Shown one piece after another: positions 46,849 through 58,306 of a stretch of DNA of 64,000 bases. The notes beneath the pieces were generated by a model. The model was not told the origin of the DNA. It searched no databases and saw only the letters and a list, made by a program, of their open reading frames with translations. This DNA is from Albugo candida. Taxonomy: Eukaryota; Oomycota; Peronosporomycetes; Albuginales; Albuginaceae. The stretch lies in the NCBI GenBank assembly GCA_905220665.1, contig CAJNAR010000146.1, positions 62,001-126,000 on the forward strand. Direction: 5' to 3'. A program made the translations under genes and the position numbers. The stretch's first letter is position 1; each line of letters opens with the position of its first letter.

Positions 46849-48879
46849 ATGACCCTCGAAAACGAAATGACAGCACTCGGTAATTCTCTACTTCTTCCCA
46901 CCTTTTGCATCGCCATAAACACCTATTCATATGTGCAGATTTCAGTGATTATGCATACTCAAAAGAGTATAACTTTGAAGATTTGATCTCAGTCAACGCG
47001 GCATCAGAAGATTACGATTTGCTATCACTCATCTCAATTCTACCCAGCAATCATTCGACTGGTATGAAAAACGCTTTAGAGAATCAAAAGACCGATTGGT
47101 TATCGCATTCTTCCAATCCGATCGCATCGATGGAAACAGAAAAGATTTATCAATGGAACAAGTCTGTCGATAAAGTGCTCGCTACCGACGCAATTTGTGT
47201 AAACTCGAACAGTTTTGTATCGTTTGATCAATGCTTTACAGGTGAAAAGCAATCCGACCTTTCTTCACAGCCGGATGTGTGGACGGAAGAGGAACAATCA
47301 CTTTTTTATGATATCATGCAAAACGTCAGCGTGCCAGATGTTCAAGGCGTTCAAAATGAAGCGTTATCTGAGTCAGAAACACCAAGTCCACAGTCCACCG
47401 TACTGTCATGCTTCAAGATCCTTCATGAAAAACTCGAGGGAAAAACAATGGAGCAGATCGGCTCGTATTATATTCAATTGACCAAGCACATACAGCTTTT
47501 ATTAGAGAAAATTAAACGGAAATTGGATACATCTGATGCTGCGCAGACTCTGATAGCAGTTCAGTGTTGGAGTAGACTTCACTCTCGATCGGACAACAGA
47601 CTGTAAGAGAACTTTTCTCAATTTTTTTCTTCATCAGTTTGACCAAGGTTTTGCAGACCAGAGTCGATTGTGAAGTATTCAGGACGTCAACTTGCACATC
47701 AGCTGCTTAAAATGATTGATGCAAGTCATGGCCATATAATCGAGCTGGATGCTTCCAAGTCTCATTCTGGCTCATCCTCACCGGATTCTCAATCGAATGT
47801 ATTTTCTGGTAGCCTGTTAACCACCAGTGTGAAATCAAAGACACAGCAAATCGATTACGAACAAGATTCGTATTTCTGGAGAAGTCCTAAATGCGTCGAA
47901 CATTATCCTCCGGTAAGAAGGAAGCGACAACGATCAGCATCTACCAAAAGTATAAATGCTATGAAGAAACCCCGACAGATTTTACCACAGCATACAAATA
48001 CTAACACCGGCGAGAATAGGAAAATTTTGCGAGGTCGTCTGAAGCATGGAGAAGCTTTTGCCGACCAAAATGAGGATTCCTCAAAACAAAAAATGGCTAT
48101 CAAAATTCGAATGATCCCGCTCGATGATACTACAAAGAGAACAGTTGCAAAATGTGGATTGAATCCCAAAGTGGAACTCAAAGTATCTTCTACCAAGCGA
48201 ATCCTCCACGTTTTACGTCATATGCAGAAAAAATGGGACATCATTCAATCCACGTATTCTAATCTTGCTGGCAGCTCACTTTGTTTTTATCCCGAGAGTG
48301 AGCGCCACGGGATAGAGAAGGGTGCAAAAGATATCAAAATTGATCAGAATAGCACAATTGGTCGTACGTGGACATGCCTCCAGCTATGGGGAAAATGGGG
48401 TGAGGCCGATAGAAGAGATAATATAATCCAACTCTTGTACGTGTGGGATAGTTGCAATACAAGCGGAATCACGCAAGCCAACTCTTCCTGGAAACAAGCT
48501 GATGATTTTGCTACGAGCAAGACCGATGTGGGGGAGGCCTGGAATCCGATCCAAGACGATTTCCGATCAAATCAAGACTTTGGACTGCCTAGCCTGGCAT
48601 CTCTCCATCCAGGCTTTCCGTCTAGTCACACAGTCCAGGCAAAGCTGCCGAGTGAGTAAATCGCTGAATATTTCAGCAACGTTTGCCTGACCCGATTCTT
48701 TTATAGAAATAGCGCCAGCAGAGCCAGAGATTATACAATCACGAGAAAATACGCAGGCAAAATCGCACATATTCGCTGATTTACAGAGGGATACTTCAAG
48801 AAATCCGAAGAAACCTCCTCAATCTCATCGGCGTCGTATCGTTCCGACCTTGGTCCCAAAGCAAGAATTTGACATTTGA
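46849..48879 (+). CDS. SANT-domain protein, Cramped / TSL-kinase-interacting-like
   Basis: Four exons, 46,849-46,879, 46,939-47,602, 47,657-48,651 and 48,707-48,879, give 620 residues. Introns are 59, 54 and 55 bp, all GT-AG and frame-keeping. Residues about 125-200 hold a SANT/Myb-like domain (DVWTEEEQSLFYDIM then LEGKTMEQIGSYYIQLTKHI) with a Ser/Pro-rich insertion between helices 1 and 2. It is followed by CWSRLHSRSDNRLPESIVKY. This arrangement, SANT plus 'RW..L', is that of Cramped (a Polycomb-group gene in flies) and plant TKI1, nuclear proteins linked to histone gene control. The middle is basic (RRKRQR near residue 315) and fits a nuclear localisation signal. The first coding exon has only 31 bases, so an alternative upstream start is possible. 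Confidence 0.7.
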
Positions 48880-48924
48880 GTTTTTGTGTCACTGGATTAC
48901 ACAAGCAGCTGGCGCAGTTTCTTC

Positions 48925-49660
48925 TCAATTCAGCGATTGATTGCATAAGGGACACGTCGGTGATCGTTCGGTACTGAGAGTTGTGAGAACCCATCTGTCC
49001 AGACATTCCAGATGGAATTCATGTTTGCACTTTTGTAAAAGGCGCAAAATATCTCCTGTTTGGTACTCTTCGCAGCAGATACTGCACGAGGTATTATTTG
49101 CTGGACCTCCACGAAATTCGGTGAGGCGTTCGACGAGTTCTTGTCGCTCTATACAGTTATCCGCTTGAAGACCTCTGCGAAGAAGACGCTCTTTCAATTC
49201 AGAGGTTTTGAGTTGCTGCAATTCATCAAAAGCTTTATATTCTTCCAATGGCATCGCTTGGATTGTTCGCATTATTTTATCAAAATGTTGTGCATCTTGG
49301 CCAGAGCGTGCTCTCCGTGTATTTGGACCAAAATGTTGTCGAGATTGCCTGTATGCGTGTGCAAAATACTCTCGCCAGCCTTGTGTCCTTTCCTGCACTC
49401 AGTGGAGCGAGTGAGTCTAGCTATTGATACATTTGATGAGATTTACAAACCTCATTACGAAGTAGATACAAACTTTTGATAAAACGTAATAGACGAGAAG
49501 AGAGAATGAAGAGCAATAATAATAGCGCTATAAGAATAGCTGCATGCACTGAAGAATACTCAATATCCAGACCATTTTCTAGCATAGGTACGAGTATCTG
49601 AACAAGCACTACCACAGCAATCAGCCATGGATTATCGGACGATTGTATCAGAACGAACAT
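48925..49660 (-). CDS. Membrane-anchored RING-H2 protein, putative E3 ubiquitin ligase
   Basis: Two exons on the minus strand, 49,660-49,451 and 49,392-48,925, joined in phase 0 across a 58-bp GT-AG intron, give 225 residues. Two hydrophobic spans lie at about 12-30 (WLIAVVVLVQILVPML) and 40-58 (AAILIALLLLLFIL). A SAP-like helix pair sits at about 132-163 (LKTSELKERLLRRGLQ...ELVERL), then a RING-H2 (CSIC, CKHEFHLEC, CPLC) ends the protein. The ring spacing is complete, so E2 binding is expected. The substrate is unknown; location in an internal membrane is inferred. Its stop is 45 bp from the stop of the convergent SANT gene. Confidence 0.8.
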
Positions 49661-50464
49661 CGCTGATATTGATATTCTCGAATTACCGGTAGCGAAGGCA
49701 CCAAAATAAAAGTCCGACTGGCTTTTTCACACTATACGCTCTGGAAACAATCAAAGGTGTAGTCTTTATATTGCTTGAAGAAAGCAGATCGACTTGATGA
49801 ACATCTATTTGAAATAACGGATTACTTTGACGTTATCAAATGAGTTACCGATTTTAATTATGATTTTCGTCGAATTTATGTCTGCTTTGGTCGATCCTTT
49901 AGCACTGGCTGAGCAAGCATTCGAACACATCGTACTTTGATGATGCGAAAACCCGCTGGGTAAGTTAAATGTGCATATGAGAATTTATCAGGTTTGATTA
50001 CATGACTGGCAGGATGCAATATTCTGACACGAGTGGATACTATGAACTTGTGAAAGAGGCCTTATGGGCGAAAGCAAGGAAGCTTTAAGATTGATACATT
50101 CGATCAGACGATATTCTTCACGTTTGTGTCACATTTTACTATGATAGAAGACGTAGCCTCCTCAAGTAGTCATTACTTTATCTTTCGCATCTTGTACAAG
50201 ATGATTTATTCGCTATTGCTATTGCTGGTAGTAAAGTTTATCTCAACATACTGCGCGATCAAAATAAGAATAAGAATTTACTAATTATGAAATTCCTTGG
50301 CCACTCCAAAGCTCAATGCCGAAGTAAAGTCTCCAGCCAACGCTTCATCGTTTCTCAATTACACTTCATGATTTCGTAGCCCACGTTTTCTCGTCAGGTT
50401 TTCACTTTGACATAGCGTGTTACCCCACATTATATGAGAGACATTTTGGATTTGTGTAATAAAC
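49661..50464. other. Divergent intergenic region; possible small spliced ORF
   Basis: Between the RING gene and the OCA6-like gene. A plus-strand ATGATG near 49,940 followed by a GTAAGT...GGCAG intron would encode only 31 residues (ending WAKARKL). The piece DDLFAIAIAGSKVYLNI (about 50,203-50,253) also looks coding. I could not join these into a gene; treat as unresolved. Confidence 0.25.
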
Positions 50465-51308
50465 ATGCTGCAAGTATCAGCATTGATTCCACCCTTCCGA
50501 TTCAACATAGTAGAGCTGTTGGTCTATCGCGGTTCCTACCCTACGTTGAAGAATTTTCGTTTTCTTAAGCGTCTCAAACTAAAAACTATTGTTTCCATAA
50601 CACCAGAAAGCCCAAGTTCTGACGTTCTCGAATTCTGTCAGGAAGAAGGGATAACACATTATCAGTTCCTTGCTGAAAAGTACTCTTCAGATAATGTGAC
50701 TGTATCACCAGCAATCGCCTCGCAAATCGTCCACATTCTAATCGATCAAAGCAAATTCCCGATATACATTCATTGTTTGGATGGCTCTAATGTCACAGGA
50801 ATCGTCATTATGATACTTCGAAAACTACAGAATTGGACTAAAGTCGCAACCATTTCCGAGTTTTGTAGATTTACGCGAGACCACAGCATTGAGAAGAATG
50901 AATCCGAGTACCTCGCTACTTTTTGCGAAGAAATCGTTGTTCCAAGCAAGATCCCTGGATGGTTATGGGGAGGCCATTGTATTCATAAGCATCCAACACT
51001 TGTTATTCGACACACTGATTCTAATGGATGTATCTCCGATCCGAATGAGCTTCTTGTCAGCACGCAGAGGTGATGTACTTGCTTTCAATATCTCGTACTA
51101 ATTCCACGTTTTTAGTGTATCGGTAGCCAATTGGGAATCTGATAAAGAGAAGACGGAAATGTTTCTCCGTCGAATGGATGAAGCAACTCGGTCTCGAGCT
51201 CACAATGAAGCCATTGACGGTATTGACGAGCTAGAGAATGCCGAAGAAGTACTGCAGGACATAGTGATTCCCCGGTCATTGGAAGCGCTAGATCTTGCGG
51301 GGTTGTAA
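50465..51308 (+). CDS. OCA6/SIW14-type tyrosine phosphatase-like protein, probably inactive
   Basis: Two exons, 50,465-51,069 and 51,116-51,308 (46-bp intron), give 265 residues. IPPFRFNIVE, VYRGSYPTLKNFRFLKRLKL and TIVSITPE are hallmarks of the plant/fungal atypical dual-specificity phosphatase family that includes SIW14 and the OCA proteins; SIW14 hydrolyses inositol pyrophosphates. The P-loop reads HCLDGSNVTG at 103-112. Cys104 is present, but the catalytic Arg of the CX5R motif is Val110, as in OCA4/OCA6-like members, which lack the arginine. Catalysis is therefore unlikely and a binding or regulatory role is inferred. The C-terminal exon is acidic and helical. Convergent with EF3, 74 bp between stops. 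Confidence 0.8.
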
Positions 51309-51382
51309 TGAGAAAAGATTGGCTCAAAGGACCTCATTTAAAATTATGACCCGGATGCAAGAAGATCTATATTTCGACTAGA

Positions 51383-54300
51383 TTATTCTTCATCGCTATC
51401 GCTATAAAATTCCCCGCGTGCTTCGGCGTCCTTCTTAGCCTTTTCCTTTGCCTTCTTCTCCTTACGAGTCAATTTGCGCTTGATCTTGGTTTTGGTGACA
51501 TTGCCAAACGCGTCAATGACTTCTTCTTCATCTTTTTGTTCGATTTTCGTCTTGTCTTCAGCTTGTTGACCGTCAATGCTCAATTTACCATCTTCAACGT
51601 TCCAGACTTCTTGGGTCAGTGCCGAAGTAAACTCGTTGTTGTGTGAGATCATAACAACACCTCCACCAAAGTTCACAATAGCGGCAGCAAGAGCACCCAG
51701 TGAATCGCGATCCAGATAATTCGTTGGTTCGTCAAGGACTAAAACGTGAGGAAACAGCCACATGGCTGCTCCAAGGACCAACTTGACTTTCTGACCACCG
51801 GATAGACCGCGTATACGACTGTGAGTTCCGAATTCTGCAGTGAGGCCAAAATCATCCAAATGTTTCTGCACGGCAATGGCAGTGACGGGACGAGCCTTCA
51901 TGTTGGCACGAGCTGCTTCACGATCATCTGCAATCTGAATTAGTTTGTCCCAGCCCCATTTTTCCAACTTTTCTCTGGGAACCCAAGATGTTTCTGTCTC
52001 TTTCAACCATTTGATTTCATACTCGAAACTTTTTTTGAATTTACGACGAGATACGATTTCTTCCAATGTGTGTTTTTCACCTTCCCAGTTAACTGGTTTC
52101 TTGATCAGCTCCTTCTCAGCCGGACTCAATTTACGAGTCTCTTTAGCAAGTAATTCCTTGTCTTCTCCGGATTGAAATCTCCACTGAATATATTGATTTG
52201 CAGTCAGATCGAGATGTGCTTCGATGTGATGGAATGCGTTCTGTGCAACATAGGCAAATCGTAAGCTTGGATGTTTCCACACAGTTCCACTCGTAGGCTC
52301 CACTTCACCAGTCAGCATCTTGATCAAGGTAGATTTTCCTGCTCCATTTGGTCCCAACACAGCGATTCGACTTGACAAGGCACAAGTGACAGAGATATTA
52401 CTGATAGACGGTTTGTCTCGTCCAGGATAAGTGTATGAGCAATTCGTCAGACGGATAATTGGTTTACCCTTGTTCTTGATATCTGCAAGAAAACCCGGTT
52501 CAGGAAACTTGAAGTGGAATAATGCGGCTTCCAATTCGTAGTAACTTCTGGCCTCAGGCTTCACTTTGACAAACTCTGACAAATTACCTTTGTACGTCTT
52601 GAGCTTGCGTGCTTCGTAGTGAACAATGTTCGTACAAACATGATCCAAGAATCCAGGGTCGTGGGATACAATCATACTGGTAACGTTGGGTAAATTGTTC
52701 AAATAGTTTTCCAGCCAGGCGACATTCTTTACATCGAGATGGTTCGTAGGTTCATCAAGAAGCAGAACATCAGCTTGCATCAACATGGCACGAGCGAGTT
52801 CTAGCTTCATTTTCCATCCACCCGATAAAGATGAGACCGGTAAATGTTGCATTTCATCAGTGAACCCGACGCTTGATAAACTATCGCGAACTTCATCTCG
52901 TGGTACTTCTTTCAACTCTTCATCACAAAACATGAATTCTATGACAGGAAGCATCGCTTCAGAAGCCTGCAAATTATGTTCGACAAACACAGTCTTTAGC
53001 TCATCTTTAGACGGAAATCCTTCCAGTTGGCCGTTAGCGATGGCTCTCATCAGCGTTGATTTACCGCATCCATTTGGACCACAGAGACCATAACGATGTC
53101 CTCTCTTCAAACGCAACCGGGCGTTGTTCAGTAGAATCATACCACCATACGCCAAAGAGAACTCACAATTACATAGATCCGGCACACCTTCATCACAATC
53201 AACGTCTTCGATGAAGATGGATTTGTTCTCCTTGAAACAGCGGTCACGAATTTCCGCGGCAATACTTTTCAAATTGTCCTTATCAAGGAATTTTGACAAA
53301 TATTTAGCAACGATTTGCTCGTACACAACTTTGTTGAAATTGCGTGAGACGACCAGGAAAAAACAGATTCCAGCAACGTAATTTATGCAAAAAGAGTCGA
53401 TGCTTGCTTTCGCCGCTGCGGCATTCTTCGCGAGCGATTCGGTAACGATGCGCGATATGTTGTCGTAATCCACTTTCATATCCTCTTCACTGACCTCTAC
53501 CGATCCTCCTGCAATAAATAACGTGCTGTGTGCCCGCGTCGCAACCTCTCGACATTCTGGATCAGCTACACTTTCAATGATTTTATTCAAACCAGGGAGA
53601 AGTTTAGGCATAAACAATTGCGCTTCTGCGGGATCGTCCATAAGTTTGCACATATTGTCAATAATAACAGCAGCTTGACGCTTGACCGCAGTCTTTCCCT
53701 CTTTCAAAGCTCGTTGTAAAAGAGGTTCCATAATAGAAAGCGCAGGTGCTTCCACAGTTTTGACGAAAGTTGTAGAAGCAAGTTTGTGAGTACATTCTGC
53801 AACCTCTTCAGGATTAGCCAGACAACTGATCAACGCAGGGATAAATGGCTCAATATCGCCGTTTCCAACCACTTTACATACTTTAGTCATCGTTTCTTTG
53901 GCAGTGTCTTTTACATCTTTGCGTGTGTCCCACATGGCTTCAGTAACAATAGGAATGATATCAGGCAGACAACGTCCAATTTGAAATGGTGCAATATTGG
54001 CCAATTCAGCAATCAAGTCTAAACTTATTTTTTTTGTTTGCCATTTTTTACTCCTTTCCAAACCAGTAAACAACGCAGGAAGTAATCGGATCGTGTAGTT
54101 TTTGTTGCACGAGCTAATAAGCGTAAGTGCCGCTTCTTCAGCGGCTTTTCGAACAAATATCTTTTTATCTGCAAGAAGATCCAAAATATCGACCAGCAGT
54201 GGTGCGAGATACGCTTCCATTCGTTCGGCATACTTTTGCAGCAAATCTTCAATTACGATACAGACAATAACACGGGCATTAGGATCCGTTCCAATGATTC

Positions 54301-54496
54301 CTTGCCGTAATTCATTGTGAACAACGCCAAGACTTATGGATGCGTCTCCATTGACCAATTCTGATATTTTTTCAGCGGCAGCTTTCCGTTCATCGTCCGA
54401 TTCGAGTTTGAATGCTTGGTGAAGCGCTTCTGTGAAATGTTTGCTCTCGTCAATCGCGAGTTTGCTTATTCCATCGTTTGGTGAGTACGGCGCCAT
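51383..54496 (-). CDS. EF3: Translation elongation factor 3 (ABCF-type ATPase)
   Basis: One exon, 1037 residues from the ATG at 54,496 (yeast EF3: 1044). EF3 is a ribosome-bound ATPase that releases deacylated tRNA from the E site. N-terminal HEAT repeats cover about 1-330, followed by a helical part. The first ABC domain has GPNGCGKS at about 474, SSLSGG at about 556 and LLLDEPTNHLD at about 579. The second has GPNGAGKS at about 716, GLSGGQ at about 898 and LDEPTNYLD at about 921. A chromodomain-like insert with YEIKWLKETETSWVPREKL lies at about 826-845 inside the second ABC domain, as in EF3 proper. A Lys-rich C-terminal tail ends in SDSDEE. All nucleotide-binding motifs are intact. Confidence 0.95.
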   Translation of the reverse strand: MAPYSPNDGISKLAIDESKHFTEALHQAFKLESDDERKAAAEKISELVNGDASISLGVVHNELRQGIIGTDPNARVIVCIVIEDLLQKYAERMEAYLAPLLVDILDLLADKKIFVRKAAEEAALTLISSCNKNYTIRLLPALFTGLERSKKWQTKKISLDLIAELANIAPFQIGRCLPDIIPIVTEAMWDTRKDVKDTAKETMTKVCKVVGNGDIEPFIPALISCLANPEEVAECTHKLASTTFVKTVEAPALSIMEPLLQRALKEGKTAVKRQAAVIIDNMCKLMDDPAEAQLFMPKLLPGLNKIIESVADPECREVATRAHSTLFIAGGSVEVSEEDMKVDYDNISRIVTESLAKNAAAAKASIDSFCINYVAGICFFLVVSRNFNKVVYEQIVAKYLSKFLDKDNLKSIAAEIRDRCFKENKSIFIEDVDCDEGVPDLCNCEFSLAYGGMILLNNARLRLKRGHRYGLCGPNGCGKSTLMRAIANGQLEGFPSKDELKTVFVEHNLQASEAMLPVIEFMFCDEELKEVPRDEVRDSLSSVGFTDEMQHLPVSSLSGGWKMKLELARAMLMQADVLLLDEPTNHLDVKNVAWLENYLNNLPNVTSMIVSHDPGFLDHVCTNIVHYEARKLKTYKGNLSEFVKVKPEARSYYELEAALFHFKFPEPGFLADIKNKGKPIIRLTNCSYTYPGRDKPSISNISVTCALSSRIAVLGPNGAGKSTLIKMLTGEVEPTSGTVWKHPSLRFAYVAQNAFHHIEAHLDLTANQYIQWRFQSGEDKELLAKETRKLSPAEKELIKKPVNWEGEKHTLEEIVSRRKFKKSFEYEIKWLKETETSWVPREKLEKWGWDKLIQIADDREAARANMKARPVTAIAVQKHLDDFGLTAEFGTHSRIRGLSGGQKVKLVLGAAMWLFPHVLVLDEPTNYLDRDSLGALAAAIVNFGGGVVMISHNNEFTSALTQEVWNVEDGKLSIDGQQAEDKTKIEQKDEEEVIDAFGNVTKTKIKRKLTRKEKKAKEKAKKDAEARGEFYSDSDEE

Positions 54497-54701
54497 CAAT
54501 TATGTGCTTGCTTTCGTAGCCACAACTTTAAAGGAATTTGAATTATGAGGGGAGGAAAGAACTCGAGCAAATTTGAGGTTATTTGCTCTCCACCACTCAA
54601 TTTGGGAACGACTCGACAAAGAAACGGATGTGCGACACGACCTCATGTGTTTATAGGAGTTCTATATGCGTTTATAGAGGTAATCTGACTGTGGGTTCAA
54701 A
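54497..54701. promoter_or_regulatory. Short bidirectional promoter region, EF3 / WASHC5
   Basis: Only 205 bp separate the two divergent start codons, so both promoters and 5' leaders must fit here. A repeated GTTTATAG motif lies at 54,650-54,657 and 54,669-54,676 on the WASHC5 side. Function is inferred from position. Confidence 0.45.
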
Positions 54702-57700
54702 ATGGAATTTCTTGCTGAAGAAAATGACTGCGGGCAGACTTTACTGCGGCTCGTGAGTCGTGGTAGCGCGATAATAGCCGAATTACTAAGACTATCAAAC
54801 AACGTCCCCGGGTATGTGACTTGATTATTCCTCCTTCCTTTTCCTTGATCAATTTATTTCACATCGTAGAATTTTCCTAGGATCCTCTCATGTCGAAGAC
54901 CCAGAACAAAAAAAATATTTGGATATTTTATTTGATTTCTCTTACTTGAAAAATCCTGAGGAGTATGAGAATCTCATAAATAGCAACACAGAATTGCTCG
55001 ATGTCGATGATGAGTTCATGAATAATCATGAAGATATTCTCGATCGATTATATCAGCTGTTTGATGGGATATACAAGGTCTCCCAACGCTATCCTTGTTT
55101 CATGCCGCGTTCCGTGCATTGAACTGTATTTGTTACTGTAGTACATCAGCGACTACCTAGAGTTTCTGGAGAATTTGGAAAAGGGTTTCTTTATCCAGTA
55201 CACTTTATCAAACATATTGTTAGACACTGATGGCGCACAATTGATGTGCGAATCGCTCTATTTGTACGGTGTGATGCTTCTTCTATTGGACCGAAAAATA
55301 CCAGGGCCGGCTAGGGAGAAAATTGTGGTTGCGTATTTCCGGAATAAAGGGGAATCCGCACTCGAAAATATCGATCAAGTTTGCAAGCTATGTCGTGTTA
55401 CTGGATACCTACCTGGAAAGGCAAAGCCTCCTCAATATCCAGAACGTTACTTCAAACGATTTGAACCACCACAAGAAGTTGTCAATATGGTGATTGGAAA
55501 ATTACAGTCTGATGATGTCTACCTCCAAGAAACTTCGTTCCCGCATCGTACTCATAGAAGCACAAGATTATCAGCACAGTCATCAATGCTGTTTGTTATC
55601 TTGTATTTTGCACCTGATATACTAATTCATGAGAAAGCTACGATGCGAGAGATTGTTGATAGGAATTTCAATGAAAATTACATTGTCGCGACGTATATGG
55701 GGGCTGTTGCAGATTTATCCGTAGAGTGGGCAGCTTACCCTGCTGCAAAACTTGCTCTTGCAAATACGCTGGATCCTTCCAACATTGCCCATATCGTAAA
55801 AACAAAAGCTCAAGACACAGAGAAATCAATAAAAGAACTAGCTCATTACTTAACGGAAGGGGTTCTTACTGAAGAATTTGTGCTCGAAAATCTGGATTAC
55901 TTACTAAATTGTATACGACATGCGAATGTAACCATCCGATGGACAATGATGCATAGCCGGACGCAGCCCGTAATTCCGATGATGAACAATTCAAAAGAAC
56001 AGCGGCGCTTGTTTGACGAGGGTACAGACCCCGACAAAGTAATCACATTATTGCTGAACGTATCTCAACTCGAATGGCGACTCAAGCAGATGTTTGTGGC
56101 ATTATTAGCCAGCAAAGAACAACGCTGGCAACACTGCATGCGCGAGGCATCAGACCGAATGATGGAGTTGAGTGATTATTTCTCAGGTGAAAAACCTCTG
56201 ACGCGGGTGGAACGCAATGAAGATTTGATGCATTGGTTCAAGGATATTGCTGAAAAAGTGAATAGTCTGGACTATGTGGATCATATCAAAGCAGGAAGAA
56301 GAATAAAGCGTTTAATCGAGGCGTTAGGACATGTGGAACAGTTTGACCAGATTGACACAAACTTGCAGGTAAAAGTATACTTGGAAGAGTCTCGACAATT
56401 CTTGACTGAAATGGTACGCGCTGTTCGTATACGAGACGAAGTCATGGGAATAATTGAGAATGTTTCAGATCTATCGTATGCATGGGAAATCATCAACGAT
56501 TTTATGAAAATTCTTCATCAGCGTGTGAAAAGTGATCCTTCTTCTGTTATATTGCTTCGAGCAGTATTCCTCAAACTGGCGTCAATCCTGGATGTACCTC
56601 TAACCAGAATCCATCAATGTGATTCAGGCGACGTTATCTCTGTAGCAGAGTACTACTCTGGTGAATTGGTTGATTATGTTCGTCGTGTGATGGAAGTCAT
56701 TCCGCAAAGTGTATTTAGAATCCTTGCAGGTATCGTCAAGTTGCAGAATGACCACATGAAGCCGATTCCGGTCAAGTTTGAAAACACGTTGCTTAAGAAT
56801 CATTCGCAGCTGAATGAACGATATCGTCTTGCTCGTGCAACAAATGAAGTATCAAAATACACGGAAGGGATATTAGCAATGAAAAAAACACTTTTGGGAA
56901 TTATTGAGGTGGATCCTCGTCAGGTGCTTGAAGATGGATTACGCAAAGAGCTTGTGTATCGCGTGTCACTAGCATTTCATGAGATTCTGATATTTGTGAA
57001 GAATACACCTGAAGAGTGTCACGAAGTTTTTGGAAATTTGGCATCCAATCTTGATTCGTACCGACTTTCTTTCGAGTATATACAAGATTACATTGGAATC
57101 TATGGGCTTCGGATGTGGCACGAAGAGTTGTCACGAATCATCAATTACAATGTCGAACAAGAATGTAATCGCTATTTGAAGAAAAAAGTTTACGATCGTG
57201 CGTCACAACATCAAAGCCGTGCCATTCCGATTCCTCGTTTTCAGCCTCCTGAAGGAGATTCAAGTATCAATTTCATGGGGCGGTTAATGCACGCATTATT
57301 TTTGATGACAGATCCTCAGCGTACGACATACTCCCCTCAATGTATTGGATGGTTTTCTGCTGACGGAAAAGAAGTATGTGGAATAAGAGCGTCTTCAGTC
57401 TTGCATCAGAGTGTTGGTCTGCTGGGTCTGACCGGTTTGGATCGTATGCTTTCTTTCCGCATTGTTCATACACTGAATAATCTGGTCAAATTCTGGAACG
57501 TTGCGGTCACTCCATACTTTCCGCTTCTTGATCAGCTGGTCAAGGCCCTCACTCCTGACTGGAAAATACCAGATAATGCATCACGCTTGTACAGTTCTGC
57601 AACTAAAAAAGTGGAAAAAGTCATGAGCAAGCTGTTGAAGGCTGTCTTGATTATTGGCCAAGCAGCACTTATCAGACGCCAAATCAGTAGCGAACTTCTA

Positions 57701-58306
57701 TTTTCGAGCAGAATGGATGCCAATTTACTGTCCAACACATTGGACGCACTTAACATGTCCCTTTTGCAAGACATTCGAGCGCATTGTCGTGATCCAAAAA
57801 ACAATCCATATCCAGGATCCGAAAAAAATCCTATCCTTCCCGAATTGAACAAATACTTGGAAAACATAGGTGCAAATGATCCATTCCAGAGGCTATACAT
57901 CACATTAGACGCGCCACTCGAGGGTCTTCCTTGTTTGTTCATGTTGTTTGTGATCGCTTATATGCCGAAACTAGAATACGATCGGGATTTCGGGACTCTA
58001 GCTCGTGTTGGTAAAAACCCTATCGATGGTGAGCCATTCTTAGTGGGTATCTTGACAGTTTTCAAGCAATTTCATACATCGTTTACAAAAAAGTTTTTGG
58101 CATATCTCGGGCAATACGCACGTGCCATGATCAACGATTTTTTTGCCGATAAAGAAAGAAGGGTCAAGCATCCAAAAGAATCATTACCTGCTGGAATTGT
58201 AAATGTTCTCATTTTTATGCTTGAGTTTGCTCGCTGTGCCAAAATACGACGGACGTATCTGGATTCTCTCGTCCCTGCATATGTTTTTGATGCAATAATA
58301 GCATGA
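54702..58306 (+). CDS. WASHC5: Strumpellin, WASH complex subunit 5
   Basis: Three exons, 54,702-54,811, 54,870-55,077 and 55,142-58,306 (introns 58 and 64 bp), give 1160 residues, against 1159 in human. The N-terminus reads [20 protein letters not shown], then [10 protein letters not shown] and [13 protein letters not shown]. Exon 3 starts [15 protein letters not shown], and [19 protein letters not shown] follows, all colinear with strumpellin. The WASH complex activates Arp2/3 on endosomes to drive cargo sorting; strumpellin is its long helical scaffold. In exon 3 I preferred the acceptor CTGTAG (55,136-55,141) because it keeps frame and the conserved KYI. No breaks in the frame. Its presence implies an endosomal actin system in this organism. 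Confidence 0.95.
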
